DNA of 64,000 nucleotides. It comes from Endozoicomonas sp965198415 (GTDB lineage Bacteria > Pseudomonadota > Gammaproteobacteria > Pseudomonadales > Endozoicomonadaceae). The notes under the pieces were generated by a model. It ran no database searches and was not told the DNA's origin. It saw only the letters and a list, made by a program, of their open reading frames with translations. How positions within the stretch are numbered: position 1 is the stretch's first letter; each line of letters opens with the position of its first letter. Made by a program: the position numbers and the translations under genes. Positions 16,583 through 26,592 of this stretch are shown piece after piece. The stretch is from assembly GCA_965198415.1 (NCBI GenBank), contig CBDAPN010000028.1, forward strand, positions 1-64,000, read 5' to 3'.

Positions 16583-18286
16583 ATGAACCGAAAATCCACG
16601 ACACTGGCCTTGCCAGCTATTTTGATGACGCTGGTGCTGACTGGTAGTCTCGCTCTGCTGACCATTCACTTCAAGAATATCCTTCTCAAAAGCTACCAAA
16701 CCAAACTTGAACAAGTGGCAGAAATCACCGCCAAAATCATACAAGATGACATTGAGCTGCACGGCGATGATCATTTCGATTTTGACATCATTGCCACAGA
16801 CATTGGCGGTAGCTCTGGCATCAGGGTCACCATTATTGACGAGGGTGGGGTTGTCCTTGGCGACTCTCAGGTTCCAAACCATAACTTGGATGAAATGGAC
16901 AACCACGGCTCACGGCCAGAAGTTTTACAGGCGCATAAAAATGGAACAGGCTTTTCAACACGCTACAGTGCAACCAAAGATTATGATCTGATGTACTTTG
17001 CAACAAAAGTTGAAATTACCAACAATCTCAGTGGCGAGGACACTCACCACTCTCTCAGTAAGCAATCTGACGTTTATGACGCTTTAATTATTCGCACGTC
17101 GGTGGCTCTAAACCTGTTTACCTATGAGTTAATGTGGATCTGGATCTGGGTGGCCGCCATCAGTTTATTGGGTGTTTTTGTAGTAATTATGATTACCCGG
17201 TTTTTCAGAAACCTGATGCACCGCCAAGCGAGGCGTGAACGGGAAATCCTTGAAACTGAGGTTAAAGAGCGAACCCACGAACTCAGTCTGATGCAACGCC
17301 TTGGCAGCCTTATGTCGGCCTGTACCACTATTGACAGTGCTGCCAACGTTGTTCACCCAATTGCTGGGCATCTGTTACCCGGCTGCCGTGGTGGTGCGAT
17401 TACGCTGATCAAATCCTCGCGCAATCGCCTTGATTTGATCTCTCAATGGGGCGAAGAGTGGCAGGGTAGCCATCGCTTTGAACCCAGTGATTGCTGGGCA
17501 TTGCTAAAGGGGCATACGCATTTTAGCAGTGAAGATGGTTTGGAAATTCGTTGCCGTCATAGCCAGAATGAAGACGACTTACTGCAAGTGTGCATTCCAC
17601 TGGTCGCTCAGGGTGAAACTCTCGGTGTTCTGCATCTCAATTATTCAGACCAAAAAGCACTGGAGCATAATATTTCCAAAGCAGAGTCTATGGCTGAACA
17701 AATCGGTCTGGCTCTTGCCAATATGCGCCTGCGTGAGGACCTACGACAACAGTCGATCAGGGACCCATTGACCGGACTCTACAACAGAAGACACATGATA
17801 GATTTTCTTGAACAGCACACTTACGGTAGCGACTCTCAGCAAAGCACGCTATCGGTCATGATGATTGATTTGGATCACTTTAAACGCTTTAACGACACAT
17901 TTGGCCACGATGCCGGTGACTATGTGTTGAAGCAGGTTGCCATCGAACTCAAGCAGTCTTCTCGCGAAACCGATTTGGTCTGTCGTTACGGCGGGGAAGA
18001 GATCTGTATCGTTTGTCCGGATACGAATTCTGAGACGGCAACAGAGCTTGGTAATATGCTGGTGGGTAAAATTGCCAATCAGGGCATGCAATTTAATGGT
18101 CAGTCTTTGGGTAGTGTGACCATATCCATGGGCGTTGCGACACGCTACAACAGTGAAACACCCCATGATCAGTTGTTAAAAGAGGCAGACAATGCGCTTT
18201 ACATTGCCAAAGAAGAGGGACGCAATCGGTGCATTGTTTACAGCCCGGAACAGTCAGCATCCAAAGATGAAGGGACAATGACTTAG
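16583..18286 (+). CDS. Membrane diguanylate cyclase: periplasmic sensor, GAF, GGDEF (GGEEI)
   Basis: This protein probably makes cyclic di-GMP from two GTP. The 567-residue product has TM1 (about 9-30) and a periplasmic sensor (about 31-175) that resembles PhoR-type extracytoplasmic folds, with VTIIDEGGVVLGDS and RPEVLQA. TM2 is at about 181-206, then a helical linker, a GAF-like domain (about 245-380) and a GGDEF domain (about 393-560). In the last, DPLTGLYNRR, metal-binding Asp429 and Asp431, and the inhibitory I-site RETD (461-464) are intact. The active-site signature reads GGEEI at 470-474, with Ile in place of the usual Phe. The Gly-Gly-Glu-Glu residues are kept, so activity is plausible. 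It is monocistronic, with its own strong terminator, and lies upstream of the pilus operon. Confidence 0.9.
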   Translation: MNRKSTTLALPAILMTLVLTGSLALLTIHFKNILLKSYQTKLEQVAEITAKIIQDDIELHGDDHFDFDIIATDIGGSSGIRVTIIDEGGVVLGDSQVPNHNLDEMDNHGSRPEVLQAHKNGTGFSTRYSATKDYDLMYFATKVEITNNLSGEDTHHSLSKQSDVYDALIIRTSVALNLFTYELMWIWIWVAAISLLGVFVVIMITRFFRNLMHRQARREREILETEVKERTHELSLMQRLGSLMSACTTIDSAANVVHPIAGHLLPGCRGGAITLIKSSRNRLDLISQWGEEWQGSHRFEPSDCWALLKGHTHFSSEDGLEIRCRHSQNEDDLLQVCIPLVAQGETLGVLHLNYSDQKALEHNISKAESMAEQIGLALANMRLREDLRQQSIRDPLTGLYNRRHMIDFLEQHTYGSDSQQSTLSVMMIDLDHFKRFNDTFGHDAGDYVLKQVAIELKQSSRETDLVCRYGGEEICIVCPDTNSETATELGNMLVGKIANQGMQFNGQSLGSVTISMGVATRYNSETPHDQLLKEADNALYIAKEEGRNRCIVYSPEQSASKDEGTMT

Positions 18287-18323
18287 AGCGAAAGCCGTGA
18301 TGATCAGGCTCATAATTAAATTG

Positions 18324-18357
18324 CAAAATGGCACCGAATGGATGCCATTTTGTTTAT
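18324..18357 (+). terminator. Strong intrinsic terminator after diguanylate cyclase
   Basis: A perfect 10-bp stem, CAAAATGGCA (18324-18333) and TGCCATTTTG (18343-18352), has a 9-nt loop and is followed by TTTATC. Confidence 0.75.
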
Positions 18358-18544
18358 CAACAGCTGCTTTTTGATCGTCGTCTTGCTCGGATGGAGTCAT
18401 CATTGCAAGCGCTTGTTTCCCTGCAATCTCATCAAAGGATGAGACTTATGCACCCGCCTATATTTCGTCGTAATGCACGTATTTTATTAATTAATAATGC
18501 TCCTTTTTTTTCATTGCTAAAATTTATTTAAAAAGGAATTCAAG

Positions 18545-19081
18545 GTGCGTCTAATGAAACAAAGGATTCAGCGAGGGTTTTCAGTAATTGAACTAATGAT
18601 TGTGGTTGTCATTATGTCAATCATTATTGGTGTGGCCCTACCGCAATTACAGGGTGTTTCAAACACGATCAATTTTGATGCTATTCAGCGACAAGCCATC
18701 TCCAGTCTTTTTTTTGCCAGAACAGAAGCCATTAAACAGAGTGGCAATATTACTGTTTGTCCATCCAGTGACGGTGCAACCTGCCTTGTCAGTGCAAGTA
18801 CTTGGAATGATGGTTGGATAACTTTTCGGGATATTGACGGCAATGGTTTACTGGATAGTCCAGTGGATCAACTGGTGAAAGTGGTCTCTCTTGCTGGCAT
18901 TGCCAACCTGACTTGGGAAGGCACACGCAATATTACCTTTCGTGGCGACGGAGCTGTTTTGGATGGTTCTCAGGGAAATCTGAGGATATGTGAAATTAAT
19001 GGAGGAACTCAGACTATTCGCGGTATTGCCGTAAACCTTACTGGTAGGGTTATTGAAAACAACTCGGTAACTTGTCCATAA
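18545..19081 (+). CDS. fimT: Type IV minor pseudopilin FimT/GspH
   Basis: FimT-type minor pilins sit in the tip or initiation complex of type IV pili; some bind DNA. The 178-residue product starts at GTG 18545 behind AAGGAATT, or at ATG 18554. The class III leader is MRLMKQRIQRG with cleavage before Phe12, followed by FSVIE with the key Glu at mature position 5 and a hydrophobic helix to about residue 34. The GspH/FimT body includes SLFFARTEAIKQSG and DGWITFRDIDGNG. It is the first gene of a colinear pilus operon. Confidence 0.85.
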   Translation: MRLMKQRIQRGFSVIELMIVVVIMSIIIGVALPQLQGVSNTINFDAIQRQAISSLFFARTEAIKQSGNITVCPSSDGATCLVSASTWNDGWITFRDIDGNGLLDSPVDQLVKVVSLAGIANLTWEGTRNITFRGDGAVLDGSQGNLRICEINGGTQTIRGIAVNLTGRVIENNSVTCP

Positions 19082-19094
19082 AGTCTGGAAAAAA

Positions 19095-19586
19095 GTGTCA
19101 AACAAAAAGATGGCTCAAAATAATATTCAATTTCAAGGTTTTACGTTATTAGAAGTGCTTGTCTCAGTGTTAATTCTTGCCGCCGGTATGCTTGGGGTTT
19201 CAGTTATTCAATCAAGAAGCCTCGCCTATGGCCAAATTGCCCACTTAAACAATGCTGCAAACACCATTGCTTATGACATGCTTGACCGCATCAGAGCCAA
19301 TCGGATTTTCTCTGTTGATGGTACGGGATACAGTGCCGGTTTGGGCAATATTCCCAGTGTGTATCCGGTGGACTGTGAGGTTAGTACATGTACCCCGAGC
19401 CAGTTGGCGAATTACGACATTGGTCAATGGAAGTTTATCCTCGATCAGCAGCTACCCAATGCGGACGGTACCATCACCTTTGCCAATGGCTCTGTGAGCA
19501 GGGTTTATACCATCACCATTTTCTTTGATGACAATAAAGGCGCCAGTGCTGCCAGAAGGTCAGTGGTTGTAGAGGGTGGCGTGTGA
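19095..19586 (+). CDS. pilV: Type IV minor pilin PilV
   Basis: The 163-residue product starts at GTG 19095 or ATG 19110. The prepilin leader ends in Gly before FTLLEVLVSVLILAAGMLG, the typical PilV N-terminal helix with GFTLLE. AYDMLDRIRANR in the first third is a PilV hallmark. Its end overlaps the pilW start by 4 bp. PilV, PilW, PilX and PilY1 together form the priming and tip complex. Confidence 0.88.
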   Translation: MSNKKMAQNNIQFQGFTLLEVLVSVLILAAGMLGVSVIQSRSLAYGQIAHLNNAANTIAYDMLDRIRANRIFSVDGTGYSAGLGNIPSVYPVDCEVSTCTPSQLANYDIGQWKFILDQQLPNADGTITFANGSVSRVYTITIFFDDNKGASAARRSVVVEGGV

Positions 19587-20602
19587 GCAAACAGCAGCAC
19601 GGTTTTACTCTCGTTGAACTGATCGTTTCTATGCTGATTGGTCTGTTTGTTGTTATAGCGGCGGTGCGCCTGTTTACAGCCTCCAGTTTGTCTGACCGAC
19701 TTAATTATCAGTTTGGGGTGATGCAGGAATCCGCAAGGAGTGCACTGTTTTCTATTTCAAATGATGCCCGCATGGCCGGTTTTAGTGGTTGTAGCGATGA
19801 GTTTGATACCTCTAATGTACTGATGAATAGCAATGCACTCGATCAGTGGCTGGTGACGGAGGCAAAGGTTCAGGGTATTAATCAGGCGGATGTCGTCAAT
19901 ATGGTGGACCCGGCAGCTACATCTGAGGGCATCATTATTTACAAAATGTCTGCGGATGAATTTTTTAATATTACCAGTCACGATGAAGCCACCGGTTCAG
20001 TAGTTTTTGATCGCCCGATAGCGGCAGATATTGCCGCAGACTCTCCGGTTGTTTTGGTGCGCCAGGATTGTCAGCAGGTGGCAATCGTTGCGGCCTCAAC
20101 CGTTGCCAGTAACTCATTAACTTATGCCACGAGTGGTGGCTCGTCGTTTAATAACTGTTCTTTGTCGTTGCAAGGAAACTTTACGTGTTATAGCGGTAGT
20201 GTTGCTTTGGGGACAACTAATTTTAATCCGGGCATCATGAGCCCGCTGGACTCTGTTGTTTATTATCTGGCTCCTGATAACGGTGTCAGTACGCTGTTTC
20301 GCAAACGGGTTGGGGATGCCAATGGAGTTCCGGTTGTGGCGGGTATTGAGGACATGGTGGTGTATTACGGTCTGGATACTGACGGAGATGGCTCAAGTAA
20401 CCGCTTTATTCGCGCCGGTGACCGTAATTTTCGCCACGCTCACTGGGCAACCGTGACCGCAATCAGACTGCACTTGCTGACTATTAGCCGTATCGAGTTA
20501 ACGCCATCCCCGAGGGACTATTTTTTCAACGGCACCGCCATCACCGGAACCGATCAGTTTTTAAGAAGGGAATACGTGATGTCCATCGGCATCAGAAACT
20601 GA
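19583..20602 (+). CDS. pilW: Type IV minor pilin PilW
   Basis: The 339-residue product starts at GTG 19583, overlapping pilV (GTGTGA). The very short leader MSKQQHG precedes FTLVELIVSMLIGLFVV, as in PilW. The conserved ALFSISNDARMAGFSGC segment (about 49-65) and a C-terminal YGLDTDGDGSSNRF loop are visible. The length is typical of PilW, longer than other minor pilins. Confidence 0.88.
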   Translation: MSKQQHGFTLVELIVSMLIGLFVVIAAVRLFTASSLSDRLNYQFGVMQESARSALFSISNDARMAGFSGCSDEFDTSNVLMNSNALDQWLVTEAKVQGINQADVVNMVDPAATSEGIIIYKMSADEFFNITSHDEATGSVVFDRPIAADIAADSPVVLVRQDCQQVAIVAASTVASNSLTYATSGGSSFNNCSLSLQGNFTCYSGSVALGTTNFNPGIMSPLDSVVYYLAPDNGVSTLFRKRVGDANGVPVVAGIEDMVVYYGLDTDGDGSSNRFIRAGDRNFRHAHWATVTAIRLHLLTISRIELTPSPRDYFFNGTAITGTDQFLRREYVMSIGIRN

Positions 20603-20613
20603 GGGTGGAAAAC

Positions 20614-21159
20614 ATGAGTCACAGTTCAGAGCAAGGCGCAGCCCTGGTTTATACCATGATATTTACCACATTGATGGTGATAGCTGGTTTGGCGTCGATG
20701 AGTTTTTCCAGTCTTGAGCAAATTGCATCGGCTAACTTCAGATCGAAACAAACGGCTTTTATGGCCGCAGAAAGTATCTTATTGGAAGCCGAGAGATGCA
20801 TCAGTTTAGGGGGAGCATGCACTGACATTGCTGTATTTGATTCTAATTGTACTAATGGTCTGTGTTTTAACGGCATTGACAGGACGAGCACAGTAAGTTG
20901 TCAGGCGGGTAGCCAGGCGCCTTGGGAGCAAGCGGCGGTCTGGGCAGACAGTTCAAGGCATGCAGTGGCAACCAGTTTAAGTGCCGGTTTAACGGGACGC
21001 TATATTATCGAGTTTCTTTGTTATGTACCTAAAGATCCGTCAACAACCCCCAGTAAATCCATCGCCAGTGATTGGTCACAGTTTTATAGAGTTACGGCTC
21101 TCGCCGCTGTGGATATTGATGATGCAAGGGTAATGTTGCAATCAACTTTTAAATGGTAA
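20614..21159 (+). CDS. pilX: Type IV minor pilin PilX
   Basis: The 181-residue product starts at ATG 20614, chosen over an upstream in-frame GTG (20605) because GAGGG at 20601-20605 lies eight bases before it. The leader MSHSSEQGAALVYTMIF lacks a classical FTLxE motif and instead has QGAALVYTM, as in PilX-type proteins whose +5 Glu is replaced. KQTAFMAAESILLEAE is the family signature. The end overlaps the longest pilY1 frame by 7 bp. Confidence 0.83.
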   Translation: MSHSSEQGAALVYTMIFTTLMVIAGLASMSFSSLEQIASANFRSKQTAFMAAESILLEAERCISLGGACTDIAVFDSNCTNGLCFNGIDRTSTVSCQAGSQAPWEQAAVWADSSRHAVATSLSAGLTGRYIIEFLCYVPKDPSTTPSKSIASDWSQFYRVTALAAVDIDDARVMLQSTFKW

Positions 21160-24100
21160 GCGTAATAATGGATTTGTGCTTCAAGGCTGTATTTCGCCGT
21201 GCTGCTTACAACGTCATTTGGGCGATTTGGTGTGAATTTGTCTGGTTTATGAAGACGCAAAAAAAAATTGCGTTTTCACTGGGTGTATTTTTTCTACCGT
21301 TACTGTTTATACCGCCAACATTTGCTGCGGATGTCTCCACCTATTCCGCCCGACCCAACCAAAGCGCAAGTGAATCCCCGCCATTAATTATGCTGGCCCT
21401 GTCGCTAGATCACGAACTATTTCGGGAGGCGTACAGTGACTATGCCGATATTGACGGCGATGGACAGATCGATATTTCTTATTCCGATAAATTCGACTAC
21501 TACGGCTACTTTGAGGCCAACTGGTGTTACAACTATGCCAACACGTTTGGGATTAATCATTTTAAACCCATTGCTGCTGCTACTGGTGCAAACGAACATT
21601 TTTGTACCACACCTACCGCGCCATGGAGTGGGAATTTTTTAAACTGGGCGACAATGACCCGAATGGATCTGATTCGCAAGGTACTTTATGGTGGTTTTCG
21701 CTCCTATGATTTCGCCTCATTAGTGCTCTTGGACCGCGCTACGATTCCTCTCGATTTTCATGCCTTTAGTAAAATTTACGAGGGGCCGGATGTTAACAAG
21801 CTAACACCTTATACTTCCTCTGCTATTACCATTTGCAATGTGAGCAATTCAATATATACCGGACCACTCATCCGGGTTAAAACCACCGTTGATAAAGACT
21901 GGGCCGCGCTGACTAGTGTACGTTGCCAAGGGGCGTCGGTGAGTGATTACATTGCCCGGATAGAGCCTTGTCACCCGTCACTAGATTCTGACAACTGTAA
22001 GTTATACGGCTCTGTCAAGAAGCCTGTTGGACTGATTCAAGAATATGAGGAGCAGGTTCGACTGGGTTTGATTACCGGAAGTTATCTCAGAAATGTCAGT
22101 GGTGGCGTATTAAGAAAGAATATGACGTTTGCTACTGATGAATATAATGTAACCAACGGCCAGTTAATTAATAACTCAGGCATGGTGGCAACGCTGGATA
22201 ACTTTCGTGTTGCTGACTACAACTACGATGAAAACAAATATGAATGCAGTTTGTCTCCACCCGTTCCCTGCGGGGATTGGGGAAATCCTATTTCAGAAAT
22301 TTACCATGAAGCATTACGTTATATTTCTGGTGAAACTTCGGCTTCAAGCGATTATTCAGTCAGCTTTGGAAGTGATCTTGGTTTACCAGCCCCTCCTTGG
22401 CAGGACCCCTATTCGGACACAAACCGCTGCGCTAATTGTGCCATTGTCATTCTCTCAACCGGGCAAAGTTCTTTTGATGGCGACGATTATAACAATATTG
22501 GCGACATATTAAGTGGTGGGCTTACACAGCTAAACCAATTAACCGACAATATTGGTAACAGCGAGTCTGGGCTCTCATTTCCCGGCAGTTTTTTGGTTGG
22601 CAGTAACGGCAGTGCCAGTGTTGCCCAGTGTGATCCCAAAAATCTTACCAGTCTTTCGCAAGCCCGGGGGATTTGTCCTGAAGTACCACAATATGAGGGC
22701 AGCTATTACGTCGCCGGGCTTGCGTCGTATGCTAGGCTCAACGACCTTCGCAGTGATCTGGAAGGTTTCCAGAATATCATCACTTACGGTATTGAGATCG
22801 GGCAAGTGGCACCATCACTGAAGTTTGCCGTACCTGACGGTCTTGGGGGAAGCTCGGTCGTTGATTTCTCACCCATCTGTCAAACTCACGGTTTTATCCT
22901 TGGGGAGCTGGTAGAGTCCGAGTATGCACCCTGTCGTTTTCAGGACATGGATATCAACAGTTATACTTATAACGCTGGCGGACTGCTGGAAAACATATCT
23001 TTGCGCATGGCTTGGGCGGATGAGGCATTTGGCGGTGACGGAGATACGGACGCCAGCGCATATTACACTGTCACTGTCGGCATAAACAGTTTGGTTATTC
23101 GTATCAATGACCCGAAGTTCAGGGGGGCTAATACTTTTCGTTTGGGCTACTCGCTATCAGGCGTGAAAGACTACAGTGGGATGGTATTTGATGCTGACTA
23201 CTTAAGTGCTTATGCAGAAGCTGGTGGTACTAATGGACACTATGATGATGGCGACTCTCAATCAGCATTAATTATCAGTATTGGAACGGGTGGTGATGAC
23301 TGCAATACTGCCACAGATTGTAAAGTGGCTACGCCCGAAGACGTAACAAAGCAATTTACTCCAGACAATAATAAAGCCAATGTTTTGCCTAAACCTCTGC
23401 AGCTAGCCGCAAAATACGGTGGTTTTACGGATTTGGATGGGGATGAAACCCCAGAGCACGACGCAGACGGGGATGGTACATCGGATGACTCCCGGGAGTG
23501 GGACAATAAAAATAATCGCACCGGTGCCACAGGAGCTGATGGTATTGCGGATAATTACTTCTTTTCGGATAACCCGCTGCTACTGAAAGAACAATTAACA
23601 CGTATTTTTCAAGATGTAGAAAACCGGGTGTCGTCCTCTTCAAGCATTGCTCTGGTTGCCAATAGTTCCAGTGGTATCGGTACAGCGGTTCAGGCGCTAT
23701 ACCGGCCCCAAGTGGAAATCAATAAATCCAAACTTACCTGGATTGGTTTACTCAACAGCCTGTTTGTGGATACCTATGGCAACTTCCGCGAAGACAGCGA
23801 TAAAAACGGGGTTCTGGACGACTCTGATTTTATAATAAAACAGATTTTTGATTCATCCTCCAATGAAACATTGGTGCAGCGATACACCTCCGCAGATGGT
23901 GGGAAAACACTGTTGGCACAGGGCAGCCCAGTGAGTCTGGAAGATTTAAAACCGGTGTGGGCTGCCCATGAGCAATTAATGAAAGTCGCCGACGTAATCA
24001 CCCAGCGCCCTTACTCAGATACATCCGACACCGGGCGCCATCTGTTGACCTGGCTTGATTACGACGCTGACGATGTGGTTGATGCAGGAGAACAAGAGCC

Positions 24101-25994
24101 CCTGACTCAGGCAACGTTCGGTATTATTCATTCGGGCTATTTGGGTGTGACAGCGTTTGAATCGGAGGCATTGATCAAGTTCATTCGTGGTGAAGATCAG
24201 CCCGGTTTTCGCTCTCGTTCGGTGGATTATGACAACGACGGCACGAAAGAGGTCTGGAGGCTTGGGGATATTGTCAATTCCAGCCCGGTGCAGGTTGACG
24301 AACCCAAAGGCTTTTATACCGGAAACCGTTCCTACAATCCCAAAGACACAACGTTTACCAGCTTTCGCGAGTACTACAAAGATCGACGACGCGTAGTGTA
24401 TGTTGGCAGCAACGGTGGGTTGATTCACGCTTTTAATTCCGGCTTCTGGGATGAGGCTAATAAACGATTTTTATTAAGTAACGGTTCGCAGTCGAGCCAC
24501 CCGCTTGGTGGTGAACTGTGGGCCTATGCACCGATGAACCTGCTGCCTCATTTGCAATGGTTGTCAGACCCGGTCTACCCCCATGTGTTTTATATGGATG
24601 GCGAGCCACTGATTTTTGATGCCAATATCTTTCCTGCTGATGCGGATCACCCCGGAGGCTGGGGAACGGTTATGGTGATGGGGATGGGGCTTGGTGGCGG
24701 CAATTATACCAATTCGAGCCTTGTTCATGGCAGTGTCATCCAGCAATCGTCGGCTTATGTAGTAATGGACATTACCAATCCGGAAAAACCGCCAAAGTTA
24801 CTGGCTGAAGTCAAGCACCCGCAGCTGGGCTTTACCACCTCCAGACCGGAGCTGATTAAGCGACGACTACCAAACAGCTCGGGCGACTATGGCAGCCCTT
24901 TGTCCAATGACTGGTATTTAGTATTTGGTTCCGGGCCCAACGGTACGGGTGATTCAGGCATTAGAAATGCTCTTGATAACGCTACCAGCGAGCAAACATT
25001 AAAAGTATTTATTTACGATTTGAAAAATAAACAGTTCCTGAGCCGCTTTAACCCCTACGACACTGGTATTCCAGAAGCCTATTCCGGCGATATGCTGGTG
25101 GTAGACTGGGATGATAATAATTACGACGATGTCGTCTATTTTGGCAGTATTAACACCAATCCACTCGGTGGCGCACTGTTACGAATAAACCTTGAAGAGC
25201 CTTCACCTAATGACTGGAATGTCAGCACGTTACTGAATATTGGTCGCCCGATTACGGCCAGTCCTCTGGCACTGACCAACAGCGATAACGAGCGCTGGCT
25301 GTTCTCAGGCACGGGCCGTTCACTGGTCGGCAGTGATCGTCTGGACACCGCTCAGGAGCATTATTTTGGCGTTAAAGAGCCCAGCGATTCTTCAGGTTTC
25401 ACTTACGCTGAAGTCAATAAAAATAATTTGATTAACACGACCAGTATTCAAGTGCGTGCCAACGGTGATTTATCACCAACGTTTTTGATCAAGCCGGGCG
25501 TCTATGTGAATAATTTTGATGATCTACGTACCAGCATTAAGACCGAACCCGGTTGGATTAATGATTTTGAACGTGATGGCACCAACCCTAGCAGTAAAAA
25601 CCTGAGCTCTGCGGTGAGTACGTTTTCAACGCTATTTTTCACGGAATACAAACCTCCGGCGGATCACTGTCTGATTGATGGCGACGGTTTCTTGCGAGCT
25701 CTGCACTATCAGACGGGCACAGCAGTGCCGGCCAAGGAGCGCCGATTACTTACCAAGGGCATAATCACCGACACTACGGTATCTGTTAACAAAATATCTA
25801 TTGGGGAAGGTATCGCACCATCGCCAATAATTCATCGTACCGGTGATGGCAAAACAAAACTGATTGTACAGGGGCAACCGGGTGATATTTCAGATATTGA
25901 TCTTGATGAAAAACCGGCCACGTTACCGCCTACGCCCTCTCCATTGACGGGAGAGCGCCAGTCCTGGAGGCAAATTCATGATATTCCCTGGTAA
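21153..25994 (+). CDS. pilY1: Type IV pilus tip adhesin PilY1/PilC
   Basis: PilY1 is the calcium-binding tip adhesin and biogenesis factor of type IV pili. The longest frame has 1,613 residues. The Sec signal MKTQKKIAFSLGVFFLPLLF begins at Met33 (21249), so that codon may be the true start; none of the candidate starts has a clear ribosome binding site. The N-terminal half is von-Willebrand-A-like and Cys-rich, with an EF-hand-like loop DIDGDGQID at residues 99-107 and a second Asp-rich loop DADGDGTSDDS near 23460. The C-terminal third is the conserved PilC beta-propeller (SSPVQVDEP, VYVGSNGGLIHAFNSG). Its calcium loop DWDDNNYDD starts at about residue 1318 and is followed by VVYFGS. It overlaps pilE. 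Confidence 0.92.
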   Translation: MVSVIMDLCFKAVFRRAAYNVIWAIWCEFVWFMKTQKKIAFSLGVFFLPLLFIPPTFAADVSTYSARPNQSASESPPLIMLALSLDHELFREAYSDYADIDGDGQIDISYSDKFDYYGYFEANWCYNYANTFGINHFKPIAAATGANEHFCTTPTAPWSGNFLNWATMTRMDLIRKVLYGGFRSYDFASLVLLDRATIPLDFHAFSKIYEGPDVNKLTPYTSSAITICNVSNSIYTGPLIRVKTTVDKDWAALTSVRCQGASVSDYIARIEPCHPSLDSDNCKLYGSVKKPVGLIQEYEEQVRLGLITGSYLRNVSGGVLRKNMTFATDEYNVTNGQLINNSGMVATLDNFRVADYNYDENKYECSLSPPVPCGDWGNPISEIYHEALRYISGETSASSDYSVSFGSDLGLPAPPWQDPYSDTNRCANCAIVILSTGQSSFDGDDYNNIGDILSGGLTQLNQLTDNIGNSESGLSFPGSFLVGSNGSASVAQCDPKNLTSLSQARGICPEVPQYEGSYYVAGLASYARLNDLRSDLEGFQNIITYGIEIGQVAPSLKFAVPDGLGGSSVVDFSPICQTHGFILGELVESEYAPCRFQDMDINSYTYNAGGLLENISLRMAWADEAFGGDGDTDASAYYTVTVGINSLVIRINDPKFRGANTFRLGYSLSGVKDYSGMVFDADYLSAYAEAGGTNGHYDDGDSQSALIISIGTGGDDCNTATDCKVATPEDVTKQFTPDNNKANVLPKPLQLAAKYGGFTDLDGDETPEHDADGDGTSDDSREWDNKNNRTGATGADGIADNYFFSDNPLLLKEQLTRIFQDVENRVSSSSSIALVANSSSGIGTAVQALYRPQVEINKSKLTWIGLLNSLFVDTYGNFREDSDKNGVLDDSDFIIKQIFDSSSNETLVQRYTSADGGKTLLAQGSPVSLEDLKPVWAAHEQLMKVADVITQRPYSDTSDTGRHLLTWLDYDADDVVDAGEQEPLTQATFGIIHSGYLGVTAFESEALIKFIRGEDQPGFRSRSVDYDNDGTKEVWRLGDIVNSSPVQVDEPKGFYTGNRSYNPKDTTFTSFREYYKDRRRVVYVGSNGGLIHAFNSGFWDEANKRFLLSNGSQSSHPLGGELWAYAPMNLLPHLQWLSDPVYPHVFYMDGEPLIFDANIFPADADHPGGWGTVMVMGMGLGGGNYTNSSLVHGSVIQQSSAYVVMDITNPEKPPKLLAEVKHPQLGFTTSRPELIKRRLPNSSGDYGSPLSNDWYLVFGSGPNGTGDSGIRNALDNATSEQTLKVFIYDLKNKQFLSRFNPYDTGIPEAYSGDMLVVDWDDNNYDDVVYFGSINTNPLGGALLRINLEEPSPNDWNVSTLLNIGRPITASPLALTNSDNERWLFSGTGRSLVGSDRLDTAQEHYFGVKEPSDSSGFTYAEVNKNNLINTTSIQVRANGDLSPTFLIKPGVYVNNFDDLRTSIKTEPGWINDFERDGTNPSSKNLSSAVSTFSTLFFTEYKPPADHCLIDGDGFLRALHYQTGTAVPAKERRLLTKGIITDTTVSVNKISIGEGIAPSPIIHRTGDGKTKLIVQGQPGDISDIDLDEKPATLPPTPSPLTGERQSWRQIHDIPW

Positions 25995-26406
25995 GCGCAT
26001 GAAGAGAAAAGTTAAAGGATTTAACCTGGTTGAGCTGTTACTGGTTGTCACCATCATTGGCATTCTGGCCGCTATTGCTCTGCCAGCGTATCAGCAGTAC
26101 GTGTTGGAAAGCCGACGCTCTGATGCTTACACGGCGCTCGCAATCGCGTCAGCCGAGCAGGAGCGGATTAACATCTACGATAACCGTTACACCGCCGACA
26201 TTAATGCTATTGGCGGCAACGCCTCACCGGAGGGGCATTACTCCATCACTCTGGTCGCTACCGATAGCACGTTTACGTTAACGGCAACGGCACTGAGCAG
26301 TAGTCCGCAGTTTCAGGACCTGGGTTGCCGGTCATTGTCTCTGGACCATTTGGGGCGAAAAACCGGGCTGGATTCCAACGGCGTGGTGGCTACGGATTGT
26401 TGGTAG
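25978..26406 (+). CDS. pilE: Type IV minor pilin PilE-like
   Basis: The 142-residue product starts at ATG 25978, behind GGAGGC inside the end of pilY1 (17-bp overlap). Met8 is an alternative. The leader ends in KGFNLVELLLVVTIIGILAAIALPAYQ-type sequence with Glu at +5. The body has RRSDAYTALAIASAEQER and YTADINAIGG, and two C-terminal cysteines (LGCRS, TDCW) that can form the D-loop disulfide. Its size and position after pilY1 match the minor pilin PilE of the fimT/pilVWXY1E cluster rather than a major pilin. Confidence 0.87.
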   Translation: MIFPGKRMKRKVKGFNLVELLLVVTIIGILAAIALPAYQQYVLESRRSDAYTALAIASAEQERINIYDNRYTADINAIGGNASPEGHYSITLVATDSTFTLTATALSSSPQFQDLGCRSLSLDHLGRKTGLDSNGVVATDCW

Positions 26407-26592
26407 CTTTTTTTCGCCAGAAATAGCCGGTTTTTAGACCTGATTTTTGTCATTGCAAAGCAATCGTCTAATTTAAGACAGTTTAACGTTGGACTTATCC
26501 TGAATTTCTCTCCGCTAATCACCTGCCAATATTTCCTTTAAAGCCGCTGCCTAAATTTTATTTAAGAAAGGATTTCAGGGAAGGTACAGGTT

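Noticed and set aside
18329..18344. TGGCAC-like sigma-54 promoter before the pilus operon
   Set aside because: The second half does not read TTGC(A/T); the bases are the left arm and loop of a strong terminator.
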